Part shown: positions 23,801 through 31,300 of the stretch, one piece after another
How the letters are laid out: every line of letters starts with the position of its first letter
Position numbering within the stretch: position 1 is the stretch's first letter
Assembly: GCA_040182905.1 (NCBI GenBank)
Contig: JARQWU010000034.1
Coordinates: forward strand, 1 to 58,278
Reading direction: 5' to 3'
DNA: 58,278 bases
DNA from: Barthelona sp. PAP020
Taxonomy: Eukaryota; Metamonada: BaSk clade
Position numbers and translations under genes: made by a program
Notes under the pieces: model-generated
Told to the model about the DNA's origin: nothing
Seen by the model: only the letters and a program-made list of their open reading frames with translations
The model's database searches: none

Positions 23801-25380
23801 CTTTGAATAAAAGTGTGATAGTTTCTGAAGTAAGAAATCTTGGGCCCATCAACACCAATGACAATTTTAACCTTTGTTTCCATTATGTAGTAATTATTAA
23901 ATGAACAATTGCTGTACATTTCTAATGGACCATTACCTTCAAAGAGAGCTTGACCAAAACTATCAATCACACATGAATCGTTTAACTTTTTTGTTGTTGA
24001 CCCTATTAATCTTAAGGTATTCAATGATTTCAGATGAAGTCCATCAGAAAACATTCCAGCATACCATTTGAACTCTTTTCGAACAACCAAAATAGTATTT
24101 GTGTCTTTCCCACATCCAACAATTTCTCCTCCATTGAAAATGAAGGTGTTCACCAAAATTTCAGCAGAATTCATGATTTGCAAAGCTCCTCCATTCAATT
24201 TTAACAGGTCAAGATTGGTTTCAGTATCATAAACAAACAAGTAGGAATTGACTGCGGTTTCTTCAATAAGTAAAGTTTTAATTTGATCAACTTTTGAACC
24301 AGACATCCATGCCATCCATCCAGCAGTAATGGATAAACCATGTGTCAACGATATTTCCCCTTGAACATAAAAATTTCCCCTATAAATGACATTCAAACAA
24401 TCACCTCCATATGTACAATAAGATGACGAGGCTTTTCCAGCGATTGACTGTATCTTAAATTTGGGATATTGATCTGTTGGTGTTCCTGCAGCTACGGTCT
24501 CATTAATTACTCCATAGATATAAGATGTTCCATGAGCTGCTGTAATTGTTGAATTTGCGGTCATTTCAATGACAGAATTTTCATTTACCATGAAATTTTG
24601 ATCAGCAATCATATGAGAATTATTAAGAATCAAATAACCTTTTCTACCAACAGAACTTTGATAAGCTGCTACCATGTAAATACCTCGATACTTGTAAGTC
24701 AACGTCGAATTTACAACATTACCAACAGAATGAGGAATGCCAGCAGTTGAATTACCCAGTAAAATATCAACATGGGTATATACAGAAAATTTGTTTGAAG
24801 TCTTTGTTTCTTGATTAACAAAGGTGGGAACCGTACGATAAAAAGAAGTGTAAGGATAGGCAGCTTTAGAACCGTCTTGAAGATAATATATCGCACAGTA
24901 AACGGCTGCCTGTCCTTGAACAATACTGTATCCAGGTACGTCACTACCACCAGGACAATGTACCTGGTAATGTTCACCCACATAACAATTCAGATTATAG
25001 TTACTTAAGTCCTGGAATAAACCATTGTAATGAGGTTGAAATGTAATTTTAGAATTTGTAATATCCATATTGCCAAAAGCATTAATGAAACCACCTTGAC
25101 ACCCATACAAGACAAAGTTACCAGTAATATTCAACAAACCATAGGTAAAAACGTTGGCATGTGACAAGACTTTTCTATCATCACCAGAAATGATTGTTTC
25201 TCCCATGACATGAAGTTGTGAGGCAGCAATAGAACCTCCTGTCCAGACCAATTTTTGAATGATTAACTTATCTGATGATTTCAGAATACCGTCACCTGTA
25301 ATTGTAACTTGATTGAGGTTGACCCGTTTCAATGACCAAATATCCTTTTTCAACTCTGACTTCATCATAATTGGCAACAT
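5806..25380 (-). CDS. giant beta-helix/Pmp-like surface protein with multi-TM C-terminus (downstream 6524-codon part of a split frame)
   Basis: This frame has no proper start of its own: it opens after a TAG at 25384-25386 inside the preceding frame and continues the same kind of protein, so it is read here as the 3' two-thirds of one gene starting at 35275. Residues 1 to about 5290 are endless short beta-strand/turn repeats with very many N-x-S/T sequons and recurrent W-x-G-G lines (VWTGGS, EWYGGGF, SWTGGE, TWIGGGF). Around residue 5297, GAPCKTLKYL starts a PbH1/Pmp-like segment with GGCI, GGAI, GGAV and FxxN repeats as in Chlamydia Pmp proteins. Residues about 5925-6107 are cysteine-rich (GCC2/ephrin-receptor-like, C-x2-C units). 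About eight or nine hydrophobic segments follow (to about 6460), then a tail of about 60 residues. A surface receptor or adhesin is inferred; the ligand is unknown. Confidence 0.85.
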   Translation of the reverse strand: MLPIMMKSELKKDIWSLKRVNLNQVTITGDGILKSSDKLIIQKLVWTGGSIAASQLHVMGETIISGDDRKVLSHANVFTYGLLNITGNFVLYGCQGGFINAFGNMDITNSKITFQPHYNGLFQDLSNYNLNCYVGEHYQVHCPGGSDVPGYSIVQGQAAVYCAIYYLQDGSKAAYPYTSFYRTVPTFVNQETKTSNKFSVYTHVDILLGNSTAGIPHSVGNVVNSTLTYKYRGIYMVAAYQSSVGRKGYLILNNSHMIADQNFMVNENSVIEMTANSTITAAHGTSYIYGVINETVAAGTPTDQYPKFKIQSIAGKASSSYCTYGGDCLNVIYRGNFYVQGEISLTHGLSITAGWMAWMSGSKVDQIKTLLIEETAVNSYLFVYDTETNLDLLKLNGGALQIMNSAEILVNTFIFNGGEIVGCGKDTNTILVVRKEFKWYAGMFSDGLHLKSLNTLRLIGSTTKKLNDSCVIDSFGQALFEGNGPLEMYSNCSFNNYYIMETKVKIVIGVDGPKISYFRNYHTFIQSEPCFEFDFDPFYYSHYNSTTHIKFGRFSLKEGANLGGTIIIDPDSEIMIGLKKPYYSTDDIAYVESTPSSNFTVSGTLTVLRFAHLKIGGLFDVGNDLTCSGGKISLLDNSNPVGISNVEINSGTISFYNVIEDINLVNAYVRNGYFNLFTNRNASCVNLTLLEDSYRGGEDILIVTDTLEWYGGGFAMNSITISEHTATVYRSEFSLLGVNAIFINQGQLSFPAVEDEEKNPTLAGVSSFLAAENSTILNDACAELRIFQAVDWVLESNVTNAAYFINKGVVLLSNDMNSYLVMQNEGNISQSGGTLSFKAGGWSSGLIEFTNSVEFIIDYDFYFNHTSIFDTTQDGVVISFYENGLLHMHGTWMFTNPRLINRKSDSDYLSEGFGEGFGDVTAGTGACIVYSDAVFTSAASIIVAGPNLTFYERESAIYFDTLYLDSGFVVIDSNFETYVNILTVSGGYKTGKDDLIVLEQLLWSSGGFYGGNTISKTYMYFYDPIMEELPDIPWLWPTLNLKIYNNATIINEGFCETKGTDIFIRADPESKFLNKGEMALFSGTNWRLHFGVELENTTYYEYENFTLDGSTNMPILQNTGNLTLTEDIGLITSWRLNLLSGDFYANGLNLTISKGDMATNGSLHVKNKLIFASDYLFDVDSSLYGHNVFVEFSDNNTVVFAGHYCITGDESVLRGKGNVIFLPSVTFCDGAVINVCGMNVTASGSDDEILFLEKLRLECGSCRVGPDTIEVGSLEVIDGCLAGNGTTIVLDEGFASSVDTDFIIEDNHNLTLIGKMKLEENVHLIGDGTSSLTIRENAEMKLCGGSWLQSLNENDTFTVINEGVLSKSLDCESDELAIVETNLFTYETGWINIANGKLRLNNYEEIFLGSLQIGKKGIIEVTSESSLSGNGITQSNFLVDCGGLLSLTDGSIFTLNRITVFINTTCESESESVFNIKNGELIFVNKTSFNGFNVKIFDEGSLTLEDTIGNNTLGTVIIDDGILAVNDGFNYTIKELFLGNEETGGNVDIVGDNSVLYVQSGEFYNYTFNLPKLVIDDVKLLEIKAELANGKEIKHEYNVNELDIEDLTIEIEEIINFFDADVFIKHGGLMKLSADVIFLDTNATFTLHENSHISQDNGINNIIPYAVIIDNGTITALGNLHLNNSVNIVQNGKVVTNSIVYMQNVNANSTTLSVSAGLIQISGNGTFNSSLFEGSCITFVDANYTITKSHFTYPKEMVFCSIIDSNVTFIDIESNINFNQVTGSKIHFVDVISDDFIGNFDDSVFICNDSAININNFTASNNVTIYLDDNSSLRQCSHFLLYDSILIGDFSNNAQIMFSEACFVRLEDSYVDVSTALFDQTNITMIDSAFISKNNEIQHVNHLILKDNSVFSVQNISLDIVELSSGNFTNTIDTSVIYIDYLRLIDDYPKHFVDNVSVNILKKVEWEDGDVYGDSDVDFVVCEDATFIISAVNHTFVNSDPVNHANLTINGTVTINTTSIVTFDWDNYFNNELTLSPDSFLYIGGDSICYNANIIVEETSTLYLINGTFYGTNSCSISGPGSFGVIESDAEGIYRGYLSLTSSTFVKDGVLDLCGANIGFMNLSWTGGEVKFCDSEGLDLFISVVENDHLNLTNHNVYRNVTIVHDIGDRVSFGPCEFDHLQIFHQYEPGITEFLKDGDTGKTYLYDVQGGETYFRTDSTVDLQQLVITGGYVEFESDNNVTMNTCPVIRSGVLYITNEGSIEWPNLECFYVLGDGEFWINTAFGNVSIKNITIEDVGLVVSQPEEAYSHLVLTNLTWIGGGFGSNTNVSIDTYSVYKGCDSKVIGNNSIVTVEDPIEIYGCNGCSDGCGSLEMKNNAVFRFIQNNPVTIMPTDGPLYWGKEKYNLTDNSPKIIFEPSSKLTINNDVYVSLPVEQKTGSNVTILGDNTLYITGDYVIEEGAVLHLEPNSRVVVNGTLTVYGRIEGDGEIDVIEEGKVNLLNESGPGIKYNVKDGEFEVYDTAHLEQLNVLVDQGNATIDGLVDEAFISIVGPGSIEITGTQLDIREFQTSNDNARVTFANDSQITFEPDITLGIDGGHVLFDKTSSINTESCINMEITKGEVEITTATLSPICKMSIEGGGLNVNSRSEDMKIYEVLLDKGYIIGDTQIKVTKHFNFSEGLINGTYYNAEKPLIYVKKEYSEDKDSVLSFVGSGDKNIDCIIQSDDNSVFENGYVRLLDDGYLYLNENVLVDSGSQTMEILQIYDTIPRFNLTNVKMNVIDSSNFMYNTTTYFTDVDLSVIDSKMKSEGETNFQNSNIHLVNSSTLSEFYTIGKTFVDKESVIDGSGVFTTAGDGHTSISSIVNINSTGAIWSSENAYVNLTSDCVGVKVPILSDSVVDIIGSSIELCNLTARDNGIIEIKESATMSKVDYISAKQGGDIHFLSDVSFVNLNDTIVRVENVDSTFITEYTDKISTCNTTFIVQMGEIILNHNSTCNIHSFNVLDDGYLYTNLERSVDDVIIDSGGCLTSKLTDLSAPLNVSNSFLFKEGVIDGMNINIEDTAFGNVYSMADKIIVNSELHNYGDLVFNDSAIVVGKNMNLTQHLTSTLIIEDASKLIADVDSINMIENLDDSTTLLNTSSIDWNIHDQHRIANICNVVINGEYISDANMTLIEGCFAKVSETGNLTVTEEGTLMGSGAITVVGVATFNPKYMNLCGEIYAMVDETNTVFGDVYLPDGAGELINVTIVGAGGNFHIDRYIQEIGIGTNHSASKIEWSNPTEQTPHLHTLWSSDGEIVIAEGEFNLANAQIRCSENGLIDFENTTILPSTVYFDIEGGLVYFKNTTDDSYLIEDCYINLSDGELRYDGDEIMNCTSININGGNRTGTGNINTDMLTFTEGGLVGKGITEVLENISIQGCSESKPCYIFDGHKLASYGNFTIDGGIINVGDNVIIDNKPQANLTFITGQINPALSVTESTMPTLLNEGNFTKLGDQIFELLISLNNIQNASVCIEKGGLKVGTNSFSDGNIMLSNDTIFNIVGNFEFSDDSVVTGENSSSIVIDDDLSDVVLGGDFDFDGSVNISKGILKVSDTANILNMELLSNGGETVFQKDSVVPYLEVEMNNGTLRFEDGSVIQKINDLEVFNGSVIFETGSDVDLSNLNLTIHNGSVIVQDDVRAYFDDLYVKMIDGRFEIGENGASIFNASKLDLIDGVMAFNTSSLIMYVDDLNIVDAELAHNTTMFADYATLTNGSLTQDGLTVVKSGIVDGNFEVISPHRLNISNDVTLDGSITLGCSSVLTIDKESVLNLTSGTPFRSSDDSCVPTVLNYGTIQKVGEDPVFIDVLIKNMPSGAFNITDGDVNIGYNNEHAYLVNNGSLQVDSTMNINTTVNLLDGELVGDGNITLTNNNSLLFVSQYVNYVGDINVDKGKLIFNGDGCKVENVTVISKSYVLGDLCIFEHLFMDVNNGNTTFNNVTVKDFDSLVVKNESHFEMTDETTIFDWDVLNVENSTLSVDNSKINMTNTCIEVNDTSYVLFDNATLNFSDVNLTMSENSSFIVLTDDSFVDILFEDLLIDSSTLIFDADLNNLTSLNYRIDGSQIIHDTLLTLTNGSISSSTLNGTAETEIINGDISSLTLGSNHTLKIINSSVIHDNIYFNNSTLLFENGSNNHVQDAFTINDEGDILNNDVLVCGDVYVVNTLYIDVNTYICPETQLNGKDIYVGTNYNITLLSDGYVNLTDISIDSIAKFVEGNVTSESMHTTCDLSYVEFQNVVDLGHLYVDFGIANFTNNATVQHINLDVQSFVNIEDSIVENFESINIDNGLIKSNNSTFKNVTTLMMKDNSTFILTNTNIEQIDCINLLDSFFNDDSDMLNGTDSSIQLDNSSFVSTNVIFTDSHVIVQNDSILTLVNASQFDLNDFILIDSEFTYHGDVNMTSDSLSATNSNITHNSTWRIDKSSIDKTEFNDAGITYLNDSIIGSVVVNEPHQLIFNNATLKESLIIDCSVILLIEEGSMLSLEEGSKMISSSNDCVGKIYNEGELRTIPSENVTNVDVAPIIGVELYNNKTGLIHLNGSDLTIGHSIISEGTTIVQGFFDSQGTLKNSNVSVDCRPISVELGENEETCNPSYTFTNKLNLLSNNSIFEPESVTSNVTIVSSAFTKMNGNIDQVNILNFDDMVINGTTNYLDITNKIDQTVIPRLNIIGNATTMFICNVGGNVTIAGRIDDLTIENKEGNTIVNESAKLDVLQVSNTGDQFELNTNTNNTYFHCLDSNNKIQSSSVHLNVTIYSENSCILFIDNTTIEHVDSATIISSIVNITKNSSVDFSKSKGVEAISTTHLAYLRIESDNSMNISKLSGEFAFVYTNVSDLFIGDIDNRMYFFGMGDNVAIEHVESSNVAFVFNNDTDVDFNNLTVCSTCLKAKNASIEALNFFKNEEFSFKSPFELPQSNNFNSFKAGEEEKEEVTVDDIILNELSELNLNSHLNAMDNCMASLTHINADDGFGVISDSNIVINDIAPFEDLCNVYLDDNVNLTIPVMNLIGHNLNFAHNVFDETETVNVLPVLQTNNITVNNSRVIGYEVDMRTDNVDIYEDSYFVIDSLDLGHNFTLHNNTSIGGVSNNWILEKKNILQGEGVWKSDLYVQGTIKPTIEAGRKLVFFNNLTLTNKAILEIFIEDENTHSFIEVQGNAHLNGTANVDFTPTDEISKGTVYNIFQVVGNVSGGFSITPTACGSNMDWIEGEMSTEIDTSIGEDAYLGTNSGNKQLMNIATYDYVVEDSIVLDLGNEGYLSPYGVDGMCCGSKGAPCKTLKYLLSRVERDSTVNLLPGIYNTSYTPLTLPLNRKININGIEMVDMIEEDYTSETENAVFDCNNSGDAIVIESAFDVVLSNFTINNCERGLVIHSSDINVSNVTLNNLTVNALESSFSTLQADLLNISNSSGISSVGSELVIDNLSSNYTYGNLFKLVNSVAKLNNVTFEQAVSNVPVFNCRYSKTNLTNVTMPIKSNIDTFVNCFSSSLSLNNIDFNISEMKKGIAAVSSKIAVENVNVSDAFMDSFIDMIKSSVDIDGLNIENINSTSDTPLVSVTDNSNLNMTNFNVKNLTSSSIVPLLDTKNSVVDLENIQIEDVQSSQNYSMLTPVRLVNTDVLMNNMTIKNVIGNVTGGLFSVDSNLVVNNSSFEYLHSEMAPGGCIHSDSQSKLNVSNSIFDTCSSKLFGGAIASSEIVSLTNNSFSQCEAGLNGGAVSILHKNSTCLDSKNHEYVCTSDEDFIEEYTDDLRSEEGPNVNNNIFIENVAPIGAGLFSNALNLSSIINNSFIDNVASNYGSNMTSDPRALHAEVSSKLDTNAIDLLYAFDLTVVDGFDKPIEDPTIRTVYGSPNTDNFAVKGEMMTQTSNGFAQISNIQLIGSPNTYTVKLSSPRLMSTYVDLIILVCEAGYGVLNGKCEPCAVGSYSPLPSAGACLSCDPGSWTETEGSKTCGLCRVGTFRNEDMTNGCERCPITSIADERGLTKCELCGENQRANEERTECQCYGNLYPLDNGECVPCPTGMYCYGGNNTCIKEGYFMNEAGVIVACVSLGCKGTCNNQTLQYGSCEEGYSGASCDVCQPGYFKSLPVCLECLPTPILLAIIALISVVQCIVLYIIGKDTLWNFSALSIYLPLIRTLQIFGSLHRTMPVHLPPTLQIFFICCDLLTLDIGKGQLLECVHPFFGTPEYRLIATAVSMLLLTVGSFIVFLKQKTDPKLSKQSRALRYLIASLLLLQTPLLHSAFEPFGLLSVGSNTVMQTYPNYLAFESEHLRLLGVGAFIIATFIGIELFLKKYHPMELTSIERDFQKETGDLLKPIETFYSHTREKSVDSELVSLTYQALLGGGLFILCANPLVQSLGGMVIAGFMMAYHGYKKPFKNERDNNFKSIYLVTTIMILAYWSFCRIDPDTITSHASTVNLGYLVIGAVCIMLLFGCVYGIKAMMQRSISGLTTKDQFRNNNMLQHNRIRNPLVKATGDANNGMNDYSIGHEMLQFQSSSTDDSV

Positions 25381-25383
25381 CTG
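25292..25383 (-). other. frame-change interval inside the giant gene
   Basis: On the minus strand the upstream frame runs to TGA at 25294-25292, and the downstream frame is open only from just below the TAG at 25384-25386. The switch must therefore fall in this 92-bp interval. Skipping one base (or adding two) joins the frames. Homopolymers that could hide an indel are a run of five A at about 25343-25347 and GGG at about 25323-25325 (minus-strand bases). No GT...AG pair with an ACTAAC-like branch site is visible, so an intron is unlikely. Sequencing or assembly error, a recent mutation, or a programmed shift remain. Confidence 0.8.
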
Positions 25384-28300
25384 CTACTGAGTTGAAGAGA
25401 TTAATACCACCCTTAATTTCCAATATTTCCAATGTCAATTCTTCTTGAATTTCATTCATCAAAAATTGCCCACTGCCACTGGTTTGTACGTTAGTAAATA
25501 AAATAGGTCCATCAAAAGAATTGACTCTATCAAAGAACAAAGTTCCTGAAGAGATTTCAGCAGCATTAAGATTAGTGGTTGCTTCAACTAAATATACACT
25601 ACATTCACTGCAATCAACGCTTTGAACCCACAAAGGATCAATCCAAAGAACACCTTCTATAACACTCTTAGAATTATAATAAGGATGGAATGTGGCATTT
25701 GAACCAATAACTTTAGCAGTAGAACTGAAATAAATGTTTGTCGATATTGAATAATCATTGTCACCCCGTTCATAGCTTAATAATTTTGTATATTTTTTGG
25801 AAGAATAAGACCCTGCTGGTTGAGAGACCAAATAAATCTCAGACTTCGTTGTGTTGCTAAAAAGAATTGTTCCATCATATTGACCTGAACCCAAATGAAG
25901 ATTCAAACCTTCAGCAACTGTAACAACTGATGATTCAGTGAAGTTATTATTACAGTAAAACAGAACTCTTTCATTTACAAAAGCTTCTTCCAAAATATGG
26001 ACAAAACCATAACCAACAAAATAAGTTCTCGCATCGAAATTTGTTGTGTTTAAATATAAGTCTCCAAGCACTTCAAGAGTTGTGTTACGTAAGACATCAA
26101 CTTTATCACCATAAACAGCACCATTGATGTGCAAATTAACGATTGGATCAGTTTGATCAATCATGAGATAAGCACAGTGCAATTTAATGTTAGTATCGAT
26201 AATACCACCGTATAGATAACATTCGTTAAAATAAATATGGTCAGTACCTGTTATTATACCTGCATACAATTGTAAGACATCGATTTCAACCCTATTTTCA
26301 GTACGAAAAGTGATAATACTGGATTCATGATTCATGATCAATCGTTCGTTTTTGAAAACAACTTCATAGGTTGCATAAAACAAAATATGCCCTGAAGTAT
26401 CCATTGTAATGGGAGTAAGTTCAACCTTTTGATCTGTAGGATTTTCAAAGTAAAGTTGACAATTTTCACTCACATCATAATTGGTGAAATTCAAAAGATT
26501 CTTCATATTGATGAACTTTAATACACTGGAACCACTACACTGTGGATAAGTCACAAATTGTTCAGGTAATATACCTGTTCCATCCAAAGTATTGTTTGAA
26601 GCATCAATGTAAGCCAAAGAATCATCGACAATAACTTCAAGAACTTCATGAGTTGAATTCCCATACATATAAAAATATCCTTGATTATATACTTCAATTT
26701 TTTCCAATTCATACCTACCATAAACATGTAAACCTTTTGAACTGGATTTAATATGATCATTAATGATAGCTCTTGAAGATCGAGGACCAAAAGTACAATT
26801 TGGCATGATACTAGACTTTGCTGTTTTGAATATGAATTTTTGAGATTCACCGTGATATAGTTTTCCATAAAATTCGCATGTTCCTGAAAACGTCATATCT
26901 TTTTCTTTAATTTCAAAGGCTTCATAACTGAACAATTTCCACTCCCATGAAAAACCTTGAGTAACATTGATTAAATTCCAAGAACTGAAAGTCATTGTGG
27001 TTCCCTTAAAATACGGTTGTTTCCAAGTTTCAAAAACTGAACCATCAGGTTGATAGAGCTCAGAATGAATACCATAAAAAGTACAACTTTCTTCCACAAT
27101 ACCATGCTTAAATTCATATATTTGTGAATATTGTAAATTATGTGTTTCAGTGGTTCTAATAATGAAATAGTTATCTATATTGATAGGTATACCATTGATA
27201 ATACCTTTATACCAATAGAAATCTCCAATATGTAAATGATCTGAACCAATAATTGAACCATCTATCATAAACAATGTATCTAATCGAACAGTTTCATTAG
27301 AAAGTAAATAAACTGTTGAACCATCCAAAGAAAAGTTTCCAAACTTTTGAGAATAATCGAAATATTTCAAAGAAAGGGTACCTTTATCCCAAATAGTGTC
27401 ATAAGGTAAAGAAATGTTTGAATAAATATCAACAAACATCAATAGACTTGTACTATACATCAAAACAGGCTGAGTGGTGAAAGTAACATAATTTGCTTGA
27501 GAAAGAGTCAGATTCGTATCAAATTGCATGAAATCAAAGGTAGCATCAACGACTCCTTCAATAAATATTTTTTTATGAGCTACTGTTTCATGGAAATAAA
27601 GAGTCCCAATAGTGTTACCAAAAATATTACCAGAAGCATCAAGATAATTGATGAAAATATAATCAAGTCCAACAAATTTGAAAGTGGAAGCACTATTGAT
27701 TGAAATATAATTAATAGTTACGTTATTGCCTTCACTAAAATACAGATACGAATTAGTGACGACTATTTTATTGATCGTCAAATTACACAATCCATAGATA
27801 TATAAAGAGGCTGAATCAACAATGATATTATCAAAATCTGTATTCAATGTACTATTATGCTCACAATTTGCATAAAATTTGACAATACTTTGTTTGACAG
27901 TAATGTTAGTTAAATCAAATCTTGATTGTTCCCAAAATTCAAGAGTTCCAGGCGTATCAAAAATCAAATTTCTACTTGAATCAAACAATCCATTGAAATA
28001 TATCTGTCCTTGATCAGTGATAAATGGTCGATCTACGTAATAGTCATCCAACATACTCAAGGTTGATGATTCATTGAACTTCATGAAAACTTTACTACCA
28101 ATTAAACCAATATATGTGTCAAGTCCTAACACCACATCACCCCAAAATAATGCATGAGAGTACTCATAGAATTGTACTTTTCCTGATGCAATATAAGTAT
28201 GGTTGTAACAATGGTAATAAGGTAAAAACTTTATCACCCAATCCGACGACATCAAAAAAGTTGTATTTCCTTCATTGTTATACAAAGGTACTGATTTTCT

Positions 28301-31300
28301 TGACGCATTCGTGTCCAAAAAGTTAATACCAATATCGTGATAAATTAGATTATTGTAGTTGTTTACTACATTATCTCCACCCCAATAGATACCAAATGAT
28401 TCCTGAAAAGATGGATCACCATAAATCATGCTGCCATAATTATCGATGTGGAAACCTGTTCCCAAGATCAGGTACCCATATATGAGTTCAGAATGATTCA
28501 ACATTTTGATGCTTGTTCCTTGTCCAACAAAATATCCATAGAAGTTGTTGACTCTTAATGGACTATTATCTGCCACAAATAAGGATTCTTTAGCATCAAT
28601 GGTATTGAATAGAACATCTTTGTCAGAATCAAATTTTACTCTCGTAATAGCGTAGTTTGACACATTTAAATGAGTGATCAAAGCATAAGAATTCTCTATT
28701 ATCAATGAACTGCAGTTCGAACATAATTCATGTACCAATAGATCATGATTTAAATTTCTGAATGCGACTTTAGCCCGCTCTAACCTCAATTCACTTGCCA
28801 ATAATCTACCGTTATCAAACACTTCTATTGAAGCTTCAATAACTTCAACAATACCAGTAACATTCACATTTCCATATACATCCATCTTTGATAATCCAGT
28901 TAGTTGTAATGAATAAGGTAAGTTAAAAGTATAACCCTCCAAAATCAATACATATGAACGTTTATATTTAAAAAATGAATTTTGTTCAACATATATGACA
29001 CCACCATGAGTATATTCACCGTTAAACTGTAAATTTGCATTTAAATAGAATTCACTCCAATTTTCAATGGCAATATCAGTAGTAACATTACTGTTAATGT
29101 ATAAACTACCATAATTCTTGATACCACCACGATAATATGAAGATAAGAAATTATGGTAGGGCATAGGATGTGAGGGATGATTACAATACATCAAACAATC
29201 TGAAAGAACAGTCATGTTAGCATTTTCAGCAATGTGGATAAATCCTGCTTCAACCATATAAGTACCATTCAACCATTCAAATGATTCATCAACATGAACT
29301 GTTGTGTTAGCAGACAAAATCATTTTCATTTTTTCAACTCCAATTGAATATCCATTCGTGAAATGGAAATAACTTCCTCGACTGACAGCACCACCTTCCC
29401 AAATGAATTTCTTAACATTCCCTTGAATCCAATCTCCTTCAATCTGTGAACCGTTCAAATATAATTCATCAATTGTAAATGTCGTTTCATCTTCATTATA
29501 AAGACAATTAATTGAGTTATAATAAGGTGGTAATTCATATCCCAACACATAAAATGTCTTGAAATAAGAATTTTGAGCTTCAAACGTGAAATTTGCTTCA
29601 AATGTAACAAAATAATCAAACAATATTTGAGTGTTAGATACAATAAATTCTGATTGGTTCAAGGTTAATTTATCAATTTTTAAAGGATTGACAATAGAAT
29701 CAAAAGCATAACTTTGATTCATGAAGATATCATCAGAAACAAACACGACATTTTGCATTGAATCAAAAGATATGGTACTATTATATCCTTGTACAGGTTC
29801 TAGATAAAAGTTTTTAACATATCTCTCAATCATTATCAAACTCCTAACAATATGAGACTCTCTACCAAGTTTCTGAGATTTACTACTCTTGTTTAAATAT
29901 AAATTTGAATCAACACTTTTAATAATCTCAATATTCCAATCATGATCATCACGACAATCAAATCGTTCACATTCATATAATTCAATTGTTTTCGATTCAA
30001 CAAAAAAAGCATCTGCAAAAGTCACATGTGCAGGTCCATTACAAACAACTCTACCATGAGAAACAAAATCTTTCAAAATATTAGTATATCCGTTAGTAAA
30101 AAAGATATCTCCTTCTAAATATAATGAATTGCTAAATTTAACACCTTTTTCAGTAAAAAATGAAAAATCTTTGGAAATATTCACTTTTCCATTGAAAAAT
30201 ACAGAACTATCAAATAATATCATTGATTGAGTATAATTATTGAATAGATTATAGTATTTTAGAGTATTAAACATTGGATTAACTGTTAATTCGTAATCAA
30301 TTTGACTAATTCCAGTAAAACTACCATAAAATTCTAACAATGCATCTATTTGCTCTTCAAACGTATAATCAACTTCAGATGTAATATTCATATGTCCTAA
30401 AACATAGGTTTCACCATATACATTCAATTTAACAGTATTGCTAAGATCCAAAGTACCATTATGAAAGTAATTGATGCCATAAATATTTAATATTCCTCCC
30501 AAAAAGAACATAGGTTGAACATTTGATCCAATAAAATAACTTACAGCACCTTCAATCACATTAATAGTAGAAATTGTTATATTACCAGATATAAACACAA
30601 AATTACCGGTGACTTTAATTGTATCATTACAAATAAATTGTATATCACCACTCAAAATCAAGTCTTGTATGGTAACATCGTTTCCTGAATCAATTGTAAC
30701 CATACCACCCCTCAAATCAAAGATAGTGAATTCATAGGGTTCATCCGTAGGTCCAAACATTAATTCACCAGATTTCATAACCAGTCCGTTGATCTTCACT
30801 GGATAATTCATATCTGAAAATTCTGCATCTCCACCATCTATTTCAAGGTATTGAATCACAATTGGCTTTTGAATGCCATCAAATACGACTTTACCAGCAA
30901 AAACACTAACTCTTTCAAGAACCCATATTTGATCAATGGGTGAAGATTGAAAGATAGTTAAACCATCATAAACAGTTACTTCAGTGATATTGAAAGTTGA
31001 TCCAGGTAAAAAATGTGCTGTACCACCCCAAGATTGAAAGGCATTCCCTAATTCATATGATCCTTGAAATCTTAAATATCCAGGGTATCGAACTGTAAAA
31101 ATAGAACCATTACCAACAATTCTACATTCTGGTAATAAAATTGCTGATCCTTGAATAATAACGGTACTTGGTAATTCTGTTCCATTTGTAGTATCACTCA
31201 AAATCAAATCGTTTGCTAGTATCAATGGCCCACCTAAGGCTAAGGTTGCACCAGGTTTCACAATCAATCTTCCACCAACAGAAACGTTCCATTGAATAGT

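Noticed and set aside
25292-25383. An intron joining the two giant frames
   Set aside because: No GT...AG pair of suitable length with an ACTAAC-like branch motif occurs in the required interval; a one-base indel is simpler.
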